Source: Verrucomicrobiota bacterium
GTDB lineage: Bacteria; Verrucomicrobiota; Verrucomicrobiia; Opitutales; Opitutaceae
Direction of reading: 5' to 3'
Assembly: GCA_023457035.1 (NCBI GenBank)
Contig: JAEWNN010000153.1
Span: forward strand, 1 to 7,886
Length of the DNA: 7,886 nucleotides
The position numbers and the translations under genes were made by a program. The notes beneath the pieces were generated by a model, which was given only the letters and a program-made list of their open reading frames with translations, was not told the origin of the DNA and searched no databases. This document shows, one piece after another, positions 1-6,945 of this stretch (position 1 is the stretch's first letter; the number at the start of each line of letters is the position of its first letter).

Positions 1-934
1 CCGCCAGATTCGCCCGCAGAACCGGCGCGAGCAGCACCGCGCACACCGCACCGTGCGGCGCGGGGAACAGCCCGCCGATCGGCGCGGCAAAACCGTGCAC
101 CGCGCCCAGCCCGGCATTGGCCAGCGCCATCCCGCTGTGCAACGCGCCCAGCGCCAGGTCGCTGCGCGCCGCCAGGTCGTCGGGGGCGGCGACCGCCCGC
201 GGCAGCGCCCGCGCCACCCGCCCGATGCTCTCGCGGCAGAGCGCATCCGTCATCGGGTTGGCGCGACACGAAAGGTACGGTTCGATCAGTTGCGTGAGCG
301 CATCCATCCCCGTGGCGGCCGTGACCGCCGCCGGCAACCCGAGCGCCAGTTCCGGGTCGACCAGCGCGACGCGCGGCAACATCGCCGCGCTGCGCAGGCT
401 CACCTTCACCCGCGCCTCCGGCACCGCCAGCACGGCGTTGCGCGTCGCCTCCGCCCCGGTGCCGGCCGTGGTCGGCACGGCGAGGAACGGCAACGGGGTC
501 TCCGGCAGCGCCCGGCCGAGGCCGACGACCTCGAGATAGTCGAGCGCCGCGCCCGGGTTGGTCGCCAGCGCCGCGATCGCCTTGCCGGCGTCGAGCGCAC
601 TGCCGCCGCCCACCGCCACCACCACGGTGCAACCGGTCGCGCGCGCACACCGCGCCCCCTCCTCCACCACGGCCACCGTCGGCTCGCCGGCCACGCCGAA
701 CACCTCCATGGCTTGGGCCGCGGCGGCGAGCGCCGCCAGCAGTTCGCCGTGGCGCCGCGGATCCGCTCCGCCCACGAAAAGCACCCGTCGGCCGAAACCG
801 GTGACGAGCGCCGGCAGTTCCCGCCGCACCCCGGCGCCGAACACGATCCGTTGCGCCGTGGCGAACTCGAAGCGCGCCGGCACCTGCGGCTCCGGCACCG
901 CGCCCCCGTCTCCGTTGCCCTCACCAGCCGGCAT
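1..934 (-). CDS. Iron-containing alcohol dehydrogenase, C-terminus beyond the left edge
   Basis: Group III metal-dependent alcohol dehydrogenase, also the family of maleylacetate reductase; it oxidises or reduces an alcohol/carbonyl with NAD(P)(H) in the cytoplasm. The first 311 codons are visible and the frame is open at the window edge; family members usually run to about 380-400 residues. Visible motifs: the nucleotide-binding loop GGGSALDAGK (residues 109-118), PTTAGTGAEATR (about 154-165), GMDALTQLIEPYLS (209-222), and GAVHGFAAPIGG followed by PAPHGAVC. By alignment from memory to FucO, the metal ligands are D211, H280 and H294. The position of the FucO ligand H200 holds Gln (Q215), which I believe is normal for one subfamily. 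The ATG lies inside the end of the upstream ABM gene (14 nt overlap, stop at 921-923), so the two are probably translationally coupled. No Shine-Dalgarno is seen. The substrate cannot be told from sequence. Confidence 0.93.
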   Translation of the reverse strand, partial: MPAGEGNGDGGAVPEPQVPARFEFATAQRIVFGAGVRRELPALVTGFGRRVLFVGGADPRRHGELLAALAAAAQAMEVFGVAGEPTVAVVEEGARCARATGCTVVVAVGGGSALDAGKAIAALATNPGAALDYLEVVGLGRALPETPLPFLAVPTTAGTGAEATRNAVLAVPEARVKVSLRSAAMLPRVALVDPELALGLPAAVTAATGMDALTQLIEPYLSCRANPMTDALCRESIGRVARALPRAVAAPDDLAARSDLALGALHSGMALANAGLGAVHGFAAPIGGLFPAPHGAVCAVLLAPVLRANLA

Positions 935-1226
935 CGTCGGGGAAACGGTTGGCAAACTTCACACTCGTGCGCGGCGCGGCCATCATCGGCGCCACGGCAT
1001 CGCGCCACGCGGCGTAGTGCGCCGTCTCCTTGTGCGCGGCCGGCGCGGCGGTGTCGCGATAGACCTCGACCAGAACGAACCGCGTCGGATCGTCCGCCTG
1101 CTGGCACACATCGAAGCGGGCGATGCCCGGCTCCTGCACGCTGGCGCGCGCGTTGGCCAGGCTCGCCGTCTGGAAGGCCTCGACGCAGTCGGGTTTCACC
1201 TGCACGTGGACATGGACGATGAGCAT
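921..1226 (-). CDS. LsrG-like antibiotic biosynthesis monooxygenase (ABM) domain protein
   Basis: Small single-domain protein of 101 residues, the usual size for the dimeric ferredoxin-like ABM family. That family includes quinol monooxygenases and LsrG, which processes phospho-AI-2. The pattern RFDV..(7)..TRFVLVEVY (residues 37-56), HKETAHYAAW (65-74) and the C-terminal P-M-M-x-x-P-R (80-86) match LsrG-type proteins as I remember them. The frame is open further upstream to about 1502, but the extension is Arg-rich and unlike the family. The ATG at 1226 begins the first beta-strand (MLIVHVHVQV), so I chose it. A GAAGG 15 nt upstream is too distant to be a good ribosome site. Its stop overlaps the start of the alcohol dehydrogenase gene, suggesting one pathway, perhaps detoxification or degradation of a reactive carbonyl or quinol. 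There is no evidence here of Lsr transport or kinase genes, so AI-2 processing is not implied. Confidence 0.87.
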   Translation of the reverse strand: MLIVHVHVQVKPDCVEAFQTASLANARASVQEPGIARFDVCQQADDPTRFVLVEVYRDTAAPAAHKETAHYAAWRDAVAPMMAAPRTSVKFANRFPDDAGW

Positions 1227-1405
1227 GCGGCGAACTTGGCGCCTTCGGCCCCGCGTGTCGACTCCGCGGATAGCGGGAGCGGCCGTCGCAACAACCGCGC
1301 GGTCATTGGATTGCCAAACCGCCCAGTCCTGTTTTTTCTGCGCAACGCCACGTTTCCCCCCTTGAGGAAACCCTATTTCGGCCGAGTAAAACGAGTCAGG
1401 CGCGC
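1227..1405. promoter_or_regulatory. Divergent intergenic region between the ABM gene and the hybrid kinase gene
   Basis: These 179 nt must hold the promoters of both outward-facing genes. It is locally less GC-rich, with T- and A-runs near 1331-1340 and 1387-1392. The only plus-strand candidate I see is TTGAGG at 1362-1367 with AGTAAA 17 nt later (1385-1390), which is weak at the -10. A short palindrome TCGGCCGA lies at 1378-1385. A weak GAGTCAGG precedes the kinase ATG with about 5 nt spacing. I see no good minus-strand -10 for the ABM gene. Confidence 0.35.
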
Positions 1406-3919
1406 ATGATCGTATCACTCTCCCTCTCCCACTCCCCACTTTTCGCCGCCCAAACAACTTCCGGCGGCCTCGCGCTGTTCCTCGGGCTCGGTCTGCTCGC
1501 ACTGGCCGCCGGCCTCGCGTTGGGCTGGTTCGGCCACCGCTTCTGGCTGGCGCGCAGCGCCACCGCTCCGGAGCCTGCGGCCAAGGCGCTCGAACGCCTC
1601 CCCTTCCCCGGAGCGCTCGCCGGCGCCGACGGTCGTTGGACCGCCGCCAACGCGCTCGCCGACAAGTTCTTCTCCAGCCGCAACCTCTCCTCGGATGAGG
1701 CCACGACGACCGATCTGGTCGAACGGATCCGCCAATGCTCCCGCAACCACACCGCCGACGAGAGTTGCGACTGCCAAGTCGGCGAGTTCTGGATCAACTG
1801 GCGCTTGGCGACCTTGCCGTCCGGCACCGTGCTCGCGCTTCCCTGCGACATCACGCTGCAGAAGAGCCAGGAGGCGATCGTCGCCCGCGAGCGCGACGCC
1901 GCTTTGCACGCGGCCCGCATGACTTCCGATTTCGTCTCCACGCTCAGCCACGACATCCGTGTCCCCATGAACGGCGTGCTCGGCATGGCCAACCTGTTGC
2001 TCGAATCCGGCCTCACGCCCCAACAACAGGAACTCGCCCGCTCCGTCGTCGAAAGTGCCGAGAGCGTCATCACGCTCACCGACGAACTGCTCGATCTCGC
2101 CAAGATCGAGGCCGGCAAGCTCGAGATCACCCCCCAAGCCACCGACCTCGGCAGCCTCCTCGACGAACTGCTCCGCGGCCACGCCGCCCGCGCCGCGGAG
2201 AAAGGGCTCGATCTCTACTGCGACCTCGACCCGATGCTTCCGGCCGAGATCACGACCGATCCCATGCGCCTGCGGCAGATCCTCGGCAACCTGCTCAGCA
2301 ACGGCCTCAAGTTCACCGACCGCGGCGAAGTCTTCCTCCACGCCGGCTTCGAACCTTCTCCCGACAACCCCAACGTCGGCGAACTGCGCTTCTCCGTGCG
2401 CGACACCGGCATCGGCATCCCGCAGGAGAAACACGACCACCTTTTCAAGGCCTTCAGCCAGGCCGACTCCTCCATCTCCAGCCTCTACGGCGGCACCGGA
2501 CTGGGCCTCGCGACCAGCCGCCGCATCGCCGACCTGATGGGGGGGCGCCTCTGGTTCGAGAGCGTGCCCGGCCACGGCAGCACTTTCCACCTCGCACTCC
2601 CGTATGAGCCCGTCAACGGCTCGAAACCCCCGACCTGGACCCAGAAGAACATCAAGGTCGACGGCCGCGACATCCTGATCGTCGAGGACAACCCGAACCT
2701 CGGCGGCGTGCTGCGCAATTGGATCACACGCTGGGGTGGTCGTCCCCGCACCATTGATGCCCCGGATATCGTGCCCTGGCTCGAGTCCGGCGGGCGCTGT
2801 TCGGTCGCGCTCATCGACTTCGACCTGCCCCACGCCAACGGCCTCGCCGCGCTGCGCACCCTCAACCAACAGAAGGCGCCCCCGCGCTGCCTCATCGTCA
2901 CCGCCCGCCCGCCCGAGGCCAAACACAACCTCGAGCACTGCGACATCCTCCTCAAACCCCTCTTCCCCGAAACCCTGCTGGAGTGCCTGTGCCGCCCCCC
3001 GCGCGCCGCGCCCCAGAGAACCGCCGCCCTGTCGCCCCCTCCTGCCGCCAGCCCCGCCATCCCGGCCGCCAACACCGCCGCACCGGCGCCGGCCAACCCG
3101 GCCCCGGTTGCCCCCGCACGCCCCGCCGCGCCGCCGCGGGCCCGCGTCATCGTCGCCGACGACGACCTCGTGAACCAGAAGGTCATGCGCACCTATCTGG
3201 AGCGCCTCGGCTGCGAGGTACGGCTGGCCTCCAACGGCGTCGAAGCGCTCACCCTGGTCGCCGCCTACCCCTGCGACGTGCTCTTCCTCGACATCATGAT
3301 GCCGCGCATGGACGGCATGCAGACCGTGCGCGAGATCCGCCGCCACGAGAACGACGAACACGCCGCTGGCCGGCCCACCCGCCGCCTCCCCATCGTCGCC
3401 ATCACCGCCAAGGTCATGCCCGGCGACCGCGAGGCCGGCCTCGCCGCCGGCTTCGACGACTACGCGACCAAGCCGATCAACGACACCCGGCTGCGCGAGT
3501 CCCTCCAGAAGTTCGTCCCGAGCTTCCAACCACCCGGCCCGCTCGCCGCCGGCGCCCCCATGCTGGCCGCCGCCGCGCAGAATCCGTTGATCGAACGTTC
3601 CCGGATCGACGAGCTCAGCTCCGGCGATGCCGACACCGCCCGCGAGATCGCCGCCCTGCTGTTCGAGCGCATGGATCTGCTCCTGCCCGAACTCGAGCGC
3701 ACCCTCGCCGCCGGCGACCTCACCGAGGCCCGCCGCCACGCCCACACCGGCGCCGGCTCCTGCGCCACCTGCGGCATGATGCAGGCCCAGAATGTGATGC
3801 GCCGGCTGGAACGCTCCATCGAGGCCGGGCAACTCGAGCACACCCACGAGCTCATCGCCGAAGCCCGGCGCGTGCTCGCCGCCACCCGCACCGCCCTCAA
3901 CGAGCTGTTGCCCGGTTGA
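1406..3919 (+). CDS. Tripartite hybrid sensor histidine kinase (TM, PAS-like, HK, REC, REC, Hpt)
   Basis: Membrane-anchored hybrid kinase of 837 residues; it autophosphorylates on His and relays phosphate His-Asp-His-Asp. Domains: one hydrophobic segment at about 19-43 (FLGLGLLALAAGLALGWF core); a short PAS-like sensor at about 60-155; HisKA with SHDIRVPMNG (H182); HATPase with NLLSNGLKFT (N295/N299), DTGIGI (D333) and GGTGLGLA (362-369); REC1 at about 421-530 (E427/D428, D471, T499, K517, all intact); a Pro/Ala-rich linker 531-578; REC2 at about 580-705 (D585/D586, D629, T667, K689, intact); and an Hpt-like helical domain at 728-837 with H780. The Hpt motif reads AHTGAGSCATCG instead of the common AHTLKGSSANLG, so the usual Lys is Ala. 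The sensor region carries a C-x3-H-x5-C-x-C cluster (C111, H115, C121, C123). There is no large periplasmic domain, so the signal is probably cytoplasmic or membrane-borne. The response regulator 70 nt downstream is the likely partner. Confidence 0.95.
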   Translation: MIVSLSLSHSPLFAAQTTSGGLALFLGLGLLALAAGLALGWFGHRFWLARSATAPEPAAKALERLPFPGALAGADGRWTAANALADKFFSSRNLSSDEATTTDLVERIRQCSRNHTADESCDCQVGEFWINWRLATLPSGTVLALPCDITLQKSQEAIVARERDAALHAARMTSDFVSTLSHDIRVPMNGVLGMANLLLESGLTPQQQELARSVVESAESVITLTDELLDLAKIEAGKLEITPQATDLGSLLDELLRGHAARAAEKGLDLYCDLDPMLPAEITTDPMRLRQILGNLLSNGLKFTDRGEVFLHAGFEPSPDNPNVGELRFSVRDTGIGIPQEKHDHLFKAFSQADSSISSLYGGTGLGLATSRRIADLMGGRLWFESVPGHGSTFHLALPYEPVNGSKPPTWTQKNIKVDGRDILIVEDNPNLGGVLRNWITRWGGRPRTIDAPDIVPWLESGGRCSVALIDFDLPHANGLAALRTLNQQKAPPRCLIVTARPPEAKHNLEHCDILLKPLFPETLLECLCRPPRAAPQRTAALSPPPAASPAIPAANTAAPAPANPAPVAPARPAAPPRARVIVADDDLVNQKVMRTYLERLGCEVRLASNGVEALTLVAAYPCDVLFLDIMMPRMDGMQTVREIRRHENDEHAAGRPTRRLPIVAITAKVMPGDREAGLAAGFDDYATKPINDTRLRESLQKFVPSFQPPGPLAAGAPMLAAAAQNPLIERSRIDELSSGDADTAREIAALLFERMDLLLPELERTLAAGDLTEARRHAHTGAGSCATCGMMQAQNVMRRLERSIEAGQLEHTHELIAEARRVLAATRTALNELLPG

Positions 3920-3935
3920 CCGCCGCGCCTAGCGT
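3908..3935 (+). promoter_or_regulatory. Possible internal promoter ahead of the response regulator gene
   Basis: TTGCCC (3908-3913) and TAGCGT (3930-3935) are separated by 16 nt and overlap the end of the kinase gene. The 70-nt gap to the next ATG is pyrimidine-rich and has no Shine-Dalgarno. The -10 matches the sigma-70 consensus only partly. Read-through from the kinase gene is equally likely. Confidence 0.25.
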
Positions 3936-3989
3936 GTATCCGCCACTCTCCTGCCCGCCCACCCCGCTCCGCCCGCGCCCATCCTTGCC

Positions 3990-5129
3990 ATGAAAAAGGT
4001 CCTGATCATCGACGACGACCAGTTCATCCTGAAGGTCTACCAGAAGAAGTTCGAGACCGAGGGTCTCGTCGTCGAGGTGGCCGCCGACGGCCCCTCCGCC
4101 CTCTCCGCCCTGCGCGCGAGCGTGCCCGCCCTCATCCTGCTCGACCTCATGCTGCCGGGCATGAATGGCGTCGAGCTCCTCGGCCACATCCGCACCCTGC
4201 CCAATTGCGGCGAGATCCCCGTCATCGTCTTCTCCCACAGCTTCGACGAGAAGCTCATCGACGCCGCCCGCGCCGCCGGGGCGATCCAGTGCCTCAACAA
4301 GAACAGCGTCAGCCCCAACCGCCTGCTCGAGATCGTGCGCGCCGCCCTCGCCGCCCCCTCGGCCACCCCCCGCCCGGCCCCGTCCGTCGCCGTCCAACCG
4401 GTCGCCGAACCGGCGGCGCCGGGAAGCCGCGCCGAGACCCGCGCCGCCCTCGCCCGCGACGCCGCCGCGATCGAGACCCGCCTCAACACCCAGCTACAGG
4501 CCTTCGCCGCCTCCGCCGTCGGTCCCCAACGCGCCACGACACTCGCCCCCCTGCGCACCAGCTTCGAGCGCCTCGCCCGCGACGCCGACCTCGCGAACCT
4601 GCCCCGGCTCGTGCTGCTCGCCCGCGCCATCGTGCTGATGCTCGCCGACCTCCACGAGCACCCCGACGAGATCACCGCCCTGAGCTTCCGCACGCTCGCC
4701 CGCGCCGTCGAGGTCATCCCCACCCTCTTCGTGCCCCGCCCGGGGCAGGACAGCGAGGCGCCCACGCTGGCGCTGGTCGTGCATCCGCAACGCGGCGTCG
4801 CGCCGTTGCTCGCCGAGGCGCTGCGCCAGGCCGGCCAGCCGGCGGTCGCCTTCCGCGACGCCCCTTCGGCCCTCGCCTTCGTCGAGGACAACCCGGTCGA
4901 GCTGCTGATCGCCGACCTCGATCTGGCGCAACCGACCGGCGGCGACATCGTCCGCCGCAGCCAGTCGATTCCCGGCCGCGCCCACGTGCCCGCCGTGCTG
5001 CTGAGCAACCAGCCGCCCAACGCCACCACGGTGCCCAACTTCCTCGTTGCGCATCAGGTACTCAACTACCCTTTCACCGCCGACGAGGTCGTCGTCAGTG
5101 CCATCGTCCGTCTCGTCAAGCGCGCCTGA
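3990..5129 (+). CDS. Response regulator: REC, helical Hpt-like middle, degenerate REC
   Basis: A 379-residue cytoplasmic regulator without DNA-binding or enzyme output. The N-terminal REC (1-122) is intact: D8/D9 acidic pair, D52 phosphoacceptor, S82 and K104. K104 is followed by Asn, not the usual Pro. After a Pro/Ala linker (about 123-145), residues 146-248 are predicted helical and rich in Ala, Leu and Arg. They resemble the Hpt-like helical segment of some response regulators, but I see no phosphorylatable His in a canonical motif. Residues 258-379 look like a second receiver: D309 (IADLDL) and S339 are retained, but the acidic pair is replaced by H265-P266 and the conserved Lys-Pro is Y360-P361. 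It is therefore probably a pseudo-receiver used for binding. The start is the ATG giving the canonical MKKVLIIDDD strand; no Shine-Dalgarno precedes it. It is probably the acceptor for the upstream hybrid kinase. Its 3' end overlaps the start of thpR. Confidence 0.93.
   Translation: MKKVLIIDDDQFILKVYQKKFETEGLVVEVAADGPSALSALRASVPALILLDLMLPGMNGVELLGHIRTLPNCGEIPVIVFSHSFDEKLIDAARAAGAIQCLNKNSVSPNRLLEIVRAALAAPSATPRPAPSVAVQPVAEPAAPGSRAETRAALARDAAAIETRLNTQLQAFAASAVGPQRATTLAPLRTSFERLARDADLANLPRLVLLARAIVLMLADLHEHPDEITALSFRTLARAVEVIPTLFVPRPGQDSEAPTLALVVHPQRGVAPLLAEALRQAGQPAVAFRDAPSALAFVEDNPVELLIADLDLAQPTGGDIVRRSQSIPGRAHVPAVLLSNQPPNATTVPNFLVAHQVLNYPFTADEVVVSAIVRLVKRA
5085..5100 (+). promoter_or_regulatory. 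Ribosome binding site and GTG start of thpR inside the preceding gene
   Basis: GAGG at 5085-5088 followed after 9 nt by GTG (5098-5100). This is the best-placed Shine-Dalgarno seen in the window and it decides the thpR start. It lies within the coding sequence of the response regulator, so thpR translation likely depends on ribosomes finishing that gene. Confidence 0.5.
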
Positions 5130-5682
5130 GCCCGCCGCAGTCCTGCGGCTCTTCCTGGCGATCGATGCCCCCGCATCGCTCACCGCAACCCTGGGCGCTT
5201 TGGCCGGATCGCTCACCGGGGTCGCGGAGCCGCCCCCCGGGCGGCTCCACCTCACGCTCCGGTTCCTCGGCGGCACGCCCCGCGCCCTGATCCCGACCCT
5301 GTGCGAACGGCTCCGGGCGATCCACGTCCCGCGCTTCCTGCTCCCCATCGGCGGGATGGGGGTGTTCCCGCCCCTCGGTCCGCCCCGTGTGCTCTGGTGC
5401 GGCGTCGGGCCCGGCCATCCCCACCTCCGCCAGCTCCGGCGAAGGCTCGACGACACCCTTCTCGCGTTGGGCTTCGCGGCGGACCAGCGGACCTTCGAGC
5501 CACACTTCACCCTCGCCCGCCTCGGCGCGGTGGCGCCGGAGCTCGTCGCCGCCTGGCTGCACCGCCACCACGCATTCACCTCCGAGCCGTTCCTGGTCGA
5601 ACGCTTCGCACTCTACGCGAGCGAATTGCAGCCCGCTCGCGCCGTGCACACGCGGCTCGAGGAATTCCCCCTCGTCGCGTAG
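5098..5682 (+). CDS. thpR: RNA 2',3'-cyclic phosphodiesterase / 2'-5' RNA ligase, ThpR family
   Basis: 2H phosphoesterase, 194 residues from the chosen start, close to the usual family length. Both signature tetrapeptides are present: HLTL in LHLTLRFLG (H51) and HFTL in PHFTLARLG (H136), together with the opening strand LRLFLAID (16-23) and FALYASEL near the C-terminus. The enzyme hydrolyses 2',3'-cyclic phosphate RNA ends and can reversibly join 2'-5' bonds; its in vivo role is poorly known. The start is not obvious because the frame is open upstream. GTG at 5098 has GAGG (5085-5088) nine bases before it, and family homology begins about 15 residues in. This makes a 32-nt overlap with the response regulator gene. 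TTG at 5047 would add 17 Ser/Thr/Arg-rich residues with no family match. Linkage to the signalling genes may be simple operon packing, not shared function. Confidence 0.93.
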   Translation: MPSSVSSSAPEPAAVLRLFLAIDAPASLTATLGALAGSLTGVAEPPPGRLHLTLRFLGGTPRALIPTLCERLRAIHVPRFLLPIGGMGVFPPLGPPRVLWCGVGPGHPHLRQLRRRLDDTLLALGFAADQRTFEPHFTLARLGAVAPELVAAWLHRHHAFTSEPFLVERFALYASELQPARAVHTRLEEFPLVA

Positions 5683-5722
5683 GTGGCCGGCGCGGTCACG
5701 CGCGCCGCCCGGAAACGAAGAA

Positions 5723-5752
5723 CCCGGCGCGGGGCCGGGCCGTTCGGAACGG
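5723..5752. terminator. Possible bidirectional terminator between convergent genes
   Basis: Two adjacent small hairpins lie in the 88-nt gap between thpR and the minus-strand REC-STAS gene. The first is CCCGGC / GCCGGG (5723-5728 with 5734-5739, 5-nt loop). The second is CCGTT / AACGG (5740-5744 with 5748-5752, 3-nt loop). No U-tract follows on either strand, so this is not a textbook intrinsic terminator. Position between converging genes is the main support. Confidence 0.35.
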
Positions 5753-5770
5753 TGGACTGGGCCGGCGAGA

Positions 5771-6928
5771 TCAGCCGGCGGCGGGGGCCGGCGCCGCGGC
5801 CTCGCCCTTGATGCTGGCCTTGGCCTGGTCGAGCGTCTCGAAGAACGTCCAGTTCTTCGTATCCTCGAACCCTTTGCACTCCTTGATCACGACCGCGTTG
5901 CCCACGAGCACGTACTGGATCGAGACCTCCGAGCAGGACTGCATGAACTGGAAGAGCAGCTTGATCACCGCCATGTCGAGCGCCTTGAGCGGGCTCACGT
6001 CGATGATCGCGCGGTTCACGCCGGTGTCGACCGCGCCCGAGACCTTGGCCTTCATGTAGCCGGTCACCTCGTTGATCGTCACGTTGGTGGTGTTCTCGGG
6101 CAGGCGCATGATCAGCGTGCCCTCCTCGATCGCGAAATAGCGCAGCGAGGTGTCGAGGTTCATCGCCTTGGCCATGCGGCTCTCCAGCTCGGAGAACTCG
6201 ATCGGCTTGGTGATGATCGCCGAGAAGCCCACCTGCTGCGCCTGCTGCTGCGCCGCCGTCTCGGTCTTCACCACAAGGGCGAAAACCGGGGTGAACTTGG
6301 TCTTGATGTTGGTCCGCAACATGCGGAAGAGCGTGAAACCGCCGTCCTCCGGCAGCGACAGGCTGGAGAGCACGAGGTCGGGGATCGTGCGGCCGCAGAA
6401 ATCGATCGCCTCGCCGGTGGTGCTGACGCCGTGCACCCGCCACGGGGTGTGCTTCAGCCCCTCCTGGATCTGCTGCACGATGGCGGGTTTGTCCTCCACC
6501 ACGAGGATGTCGGCCGGATCGAAGATCGTCTTCGTGCGCTGGTTCGCCTCGCTCAAAGGCTTGATGTCGATGATCCGCATCACCTTTTCGACGAGCAGCT
6601 CCTCCTTGAACGGCTTCACGATGTAGTCGCGCACGCCGATCTTGGCGATCTTGAGCACATGCTCGCGGCCACCTTCGGCGGTGAGCATCACGACCGGGAT
6701 GCTCTTGAGCAACGGGTCGGACTTGAGCTTGGTGAGCATCTCCACGCCGTCCATCACGGGCATGGTGATGTCCAGCAGCACCACGTCGGGCGCCTCCTTC
6801 GCGGCCACCGCCAGACCCTCGACGCCGTTGGCAGCCTCGAGAATATCGCAGTCGAAACTCTTGAACGCCTTCTTGACGATGATGCGGACGGTTTTGGAGT
6901 CGTCCACGGTGAGGATCTTGTAGCGCAT
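5771..6928 (-). CDS. REC-pseudoREC-STAS response regulator
   Basis: A 385-residue cytoplasmic signalling protein. REC1 (1-122) is complete: D9/D10, D53, T83, K105. REC2 (about 140-258) keeps E145/D146 and K241-P242, but the phosphoacceptor position in DLVLSSLSLPEDGG is Ser (S189) and the Thr/Ser switch position is Val, so it should not be phosphorylated. Residues about 262-375 look like a STAS domain, as in anti-sigma-factor antagonists: IIDVSPLKALDMAVIKLL, then QSC and VLVGN. The DSSG-type loop is replaced by LDMA, so the usual phosphorylatable Ser is absent. A short Ala/Pro tail ends it. The frame is open upstream, but ATG at 6928 gives the canonical MRYKILTVDD strand and lies 17 nt after the CheX-like gene's stop, so the two form an operon. 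No Shine-Dalgarno is visible. The STAS domain suggests control of a partner protein by phosphorylation of REC1; the partner is not in the window. Confidence 0.93.
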   Translation of the reverse strand: MRYKILTVDDSKTVRIIVKKAFKSFDCDILEAANGVEGLAVAAKEAPDVVLLDITMPVMDGVEMLTKLKSDPLLKSIPVVMLTAEGGREHVLKIAKIGVRDYIVKPFKEELLVEKVMRIIDIKPLSEANQRTKTIFDPADILVVEDKPAIVQQIQEGLKHTPWRVHGVSTTGEAIDFCGRTIPDLVLSSLSLPEDGGFTLFRMLRTNIKTKFTPVFALVVKTETAAQQQAQQVGFSAIITKPIEFSELESRMAKAMNLDTSLRYFAIEEGTLIMRLPENTTNVTINEVTGYMKAKVSGAVDTGVNRAIIDVSPLKALDMAVIKLLFQFMQSCSEVSIQYVLVGNAVVIKECKGFEDTKNWTFFETLDQAKASIKGEAAAPAPAAG

Positions 6929-6945
6929 GGAAAGAAGGAGTCGGT

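Noticed and set aside
53..1222. Long plus-strand open frames and a minus-strand frame at 406-1107 across the left end
   Set aside because: They are Arg/Pro/Ala-rich shadows of the alcohol dehydrogenase and ABM genes, which carry clear family motifs in the other frame.
1378..1385. TCGGCCGA palindrome shared by the two promoter regions (1378 and 7507)
   Set aside because: The same 8-mer also occurs in coding sequence at 788-795, so the sharing is weak evidence of a common regulator.
1415..3847. An 810-codon minus-strand open frame opposite the hybrid kinase
   Set aside because: It is Gly/Ala/Glu-rich with no domain motif; it is the antisense shadow of a high-GC coding sequence whose plus-strand product has all kinase and receiver motifs.
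5047..5049. TTG as an alternative thpR start
   Set aside because: It would add 17 Ser/Thr/Arg-rich residues from the overlapping frame and lacks the well-placed GAGG that precedes the GTG at 5098.
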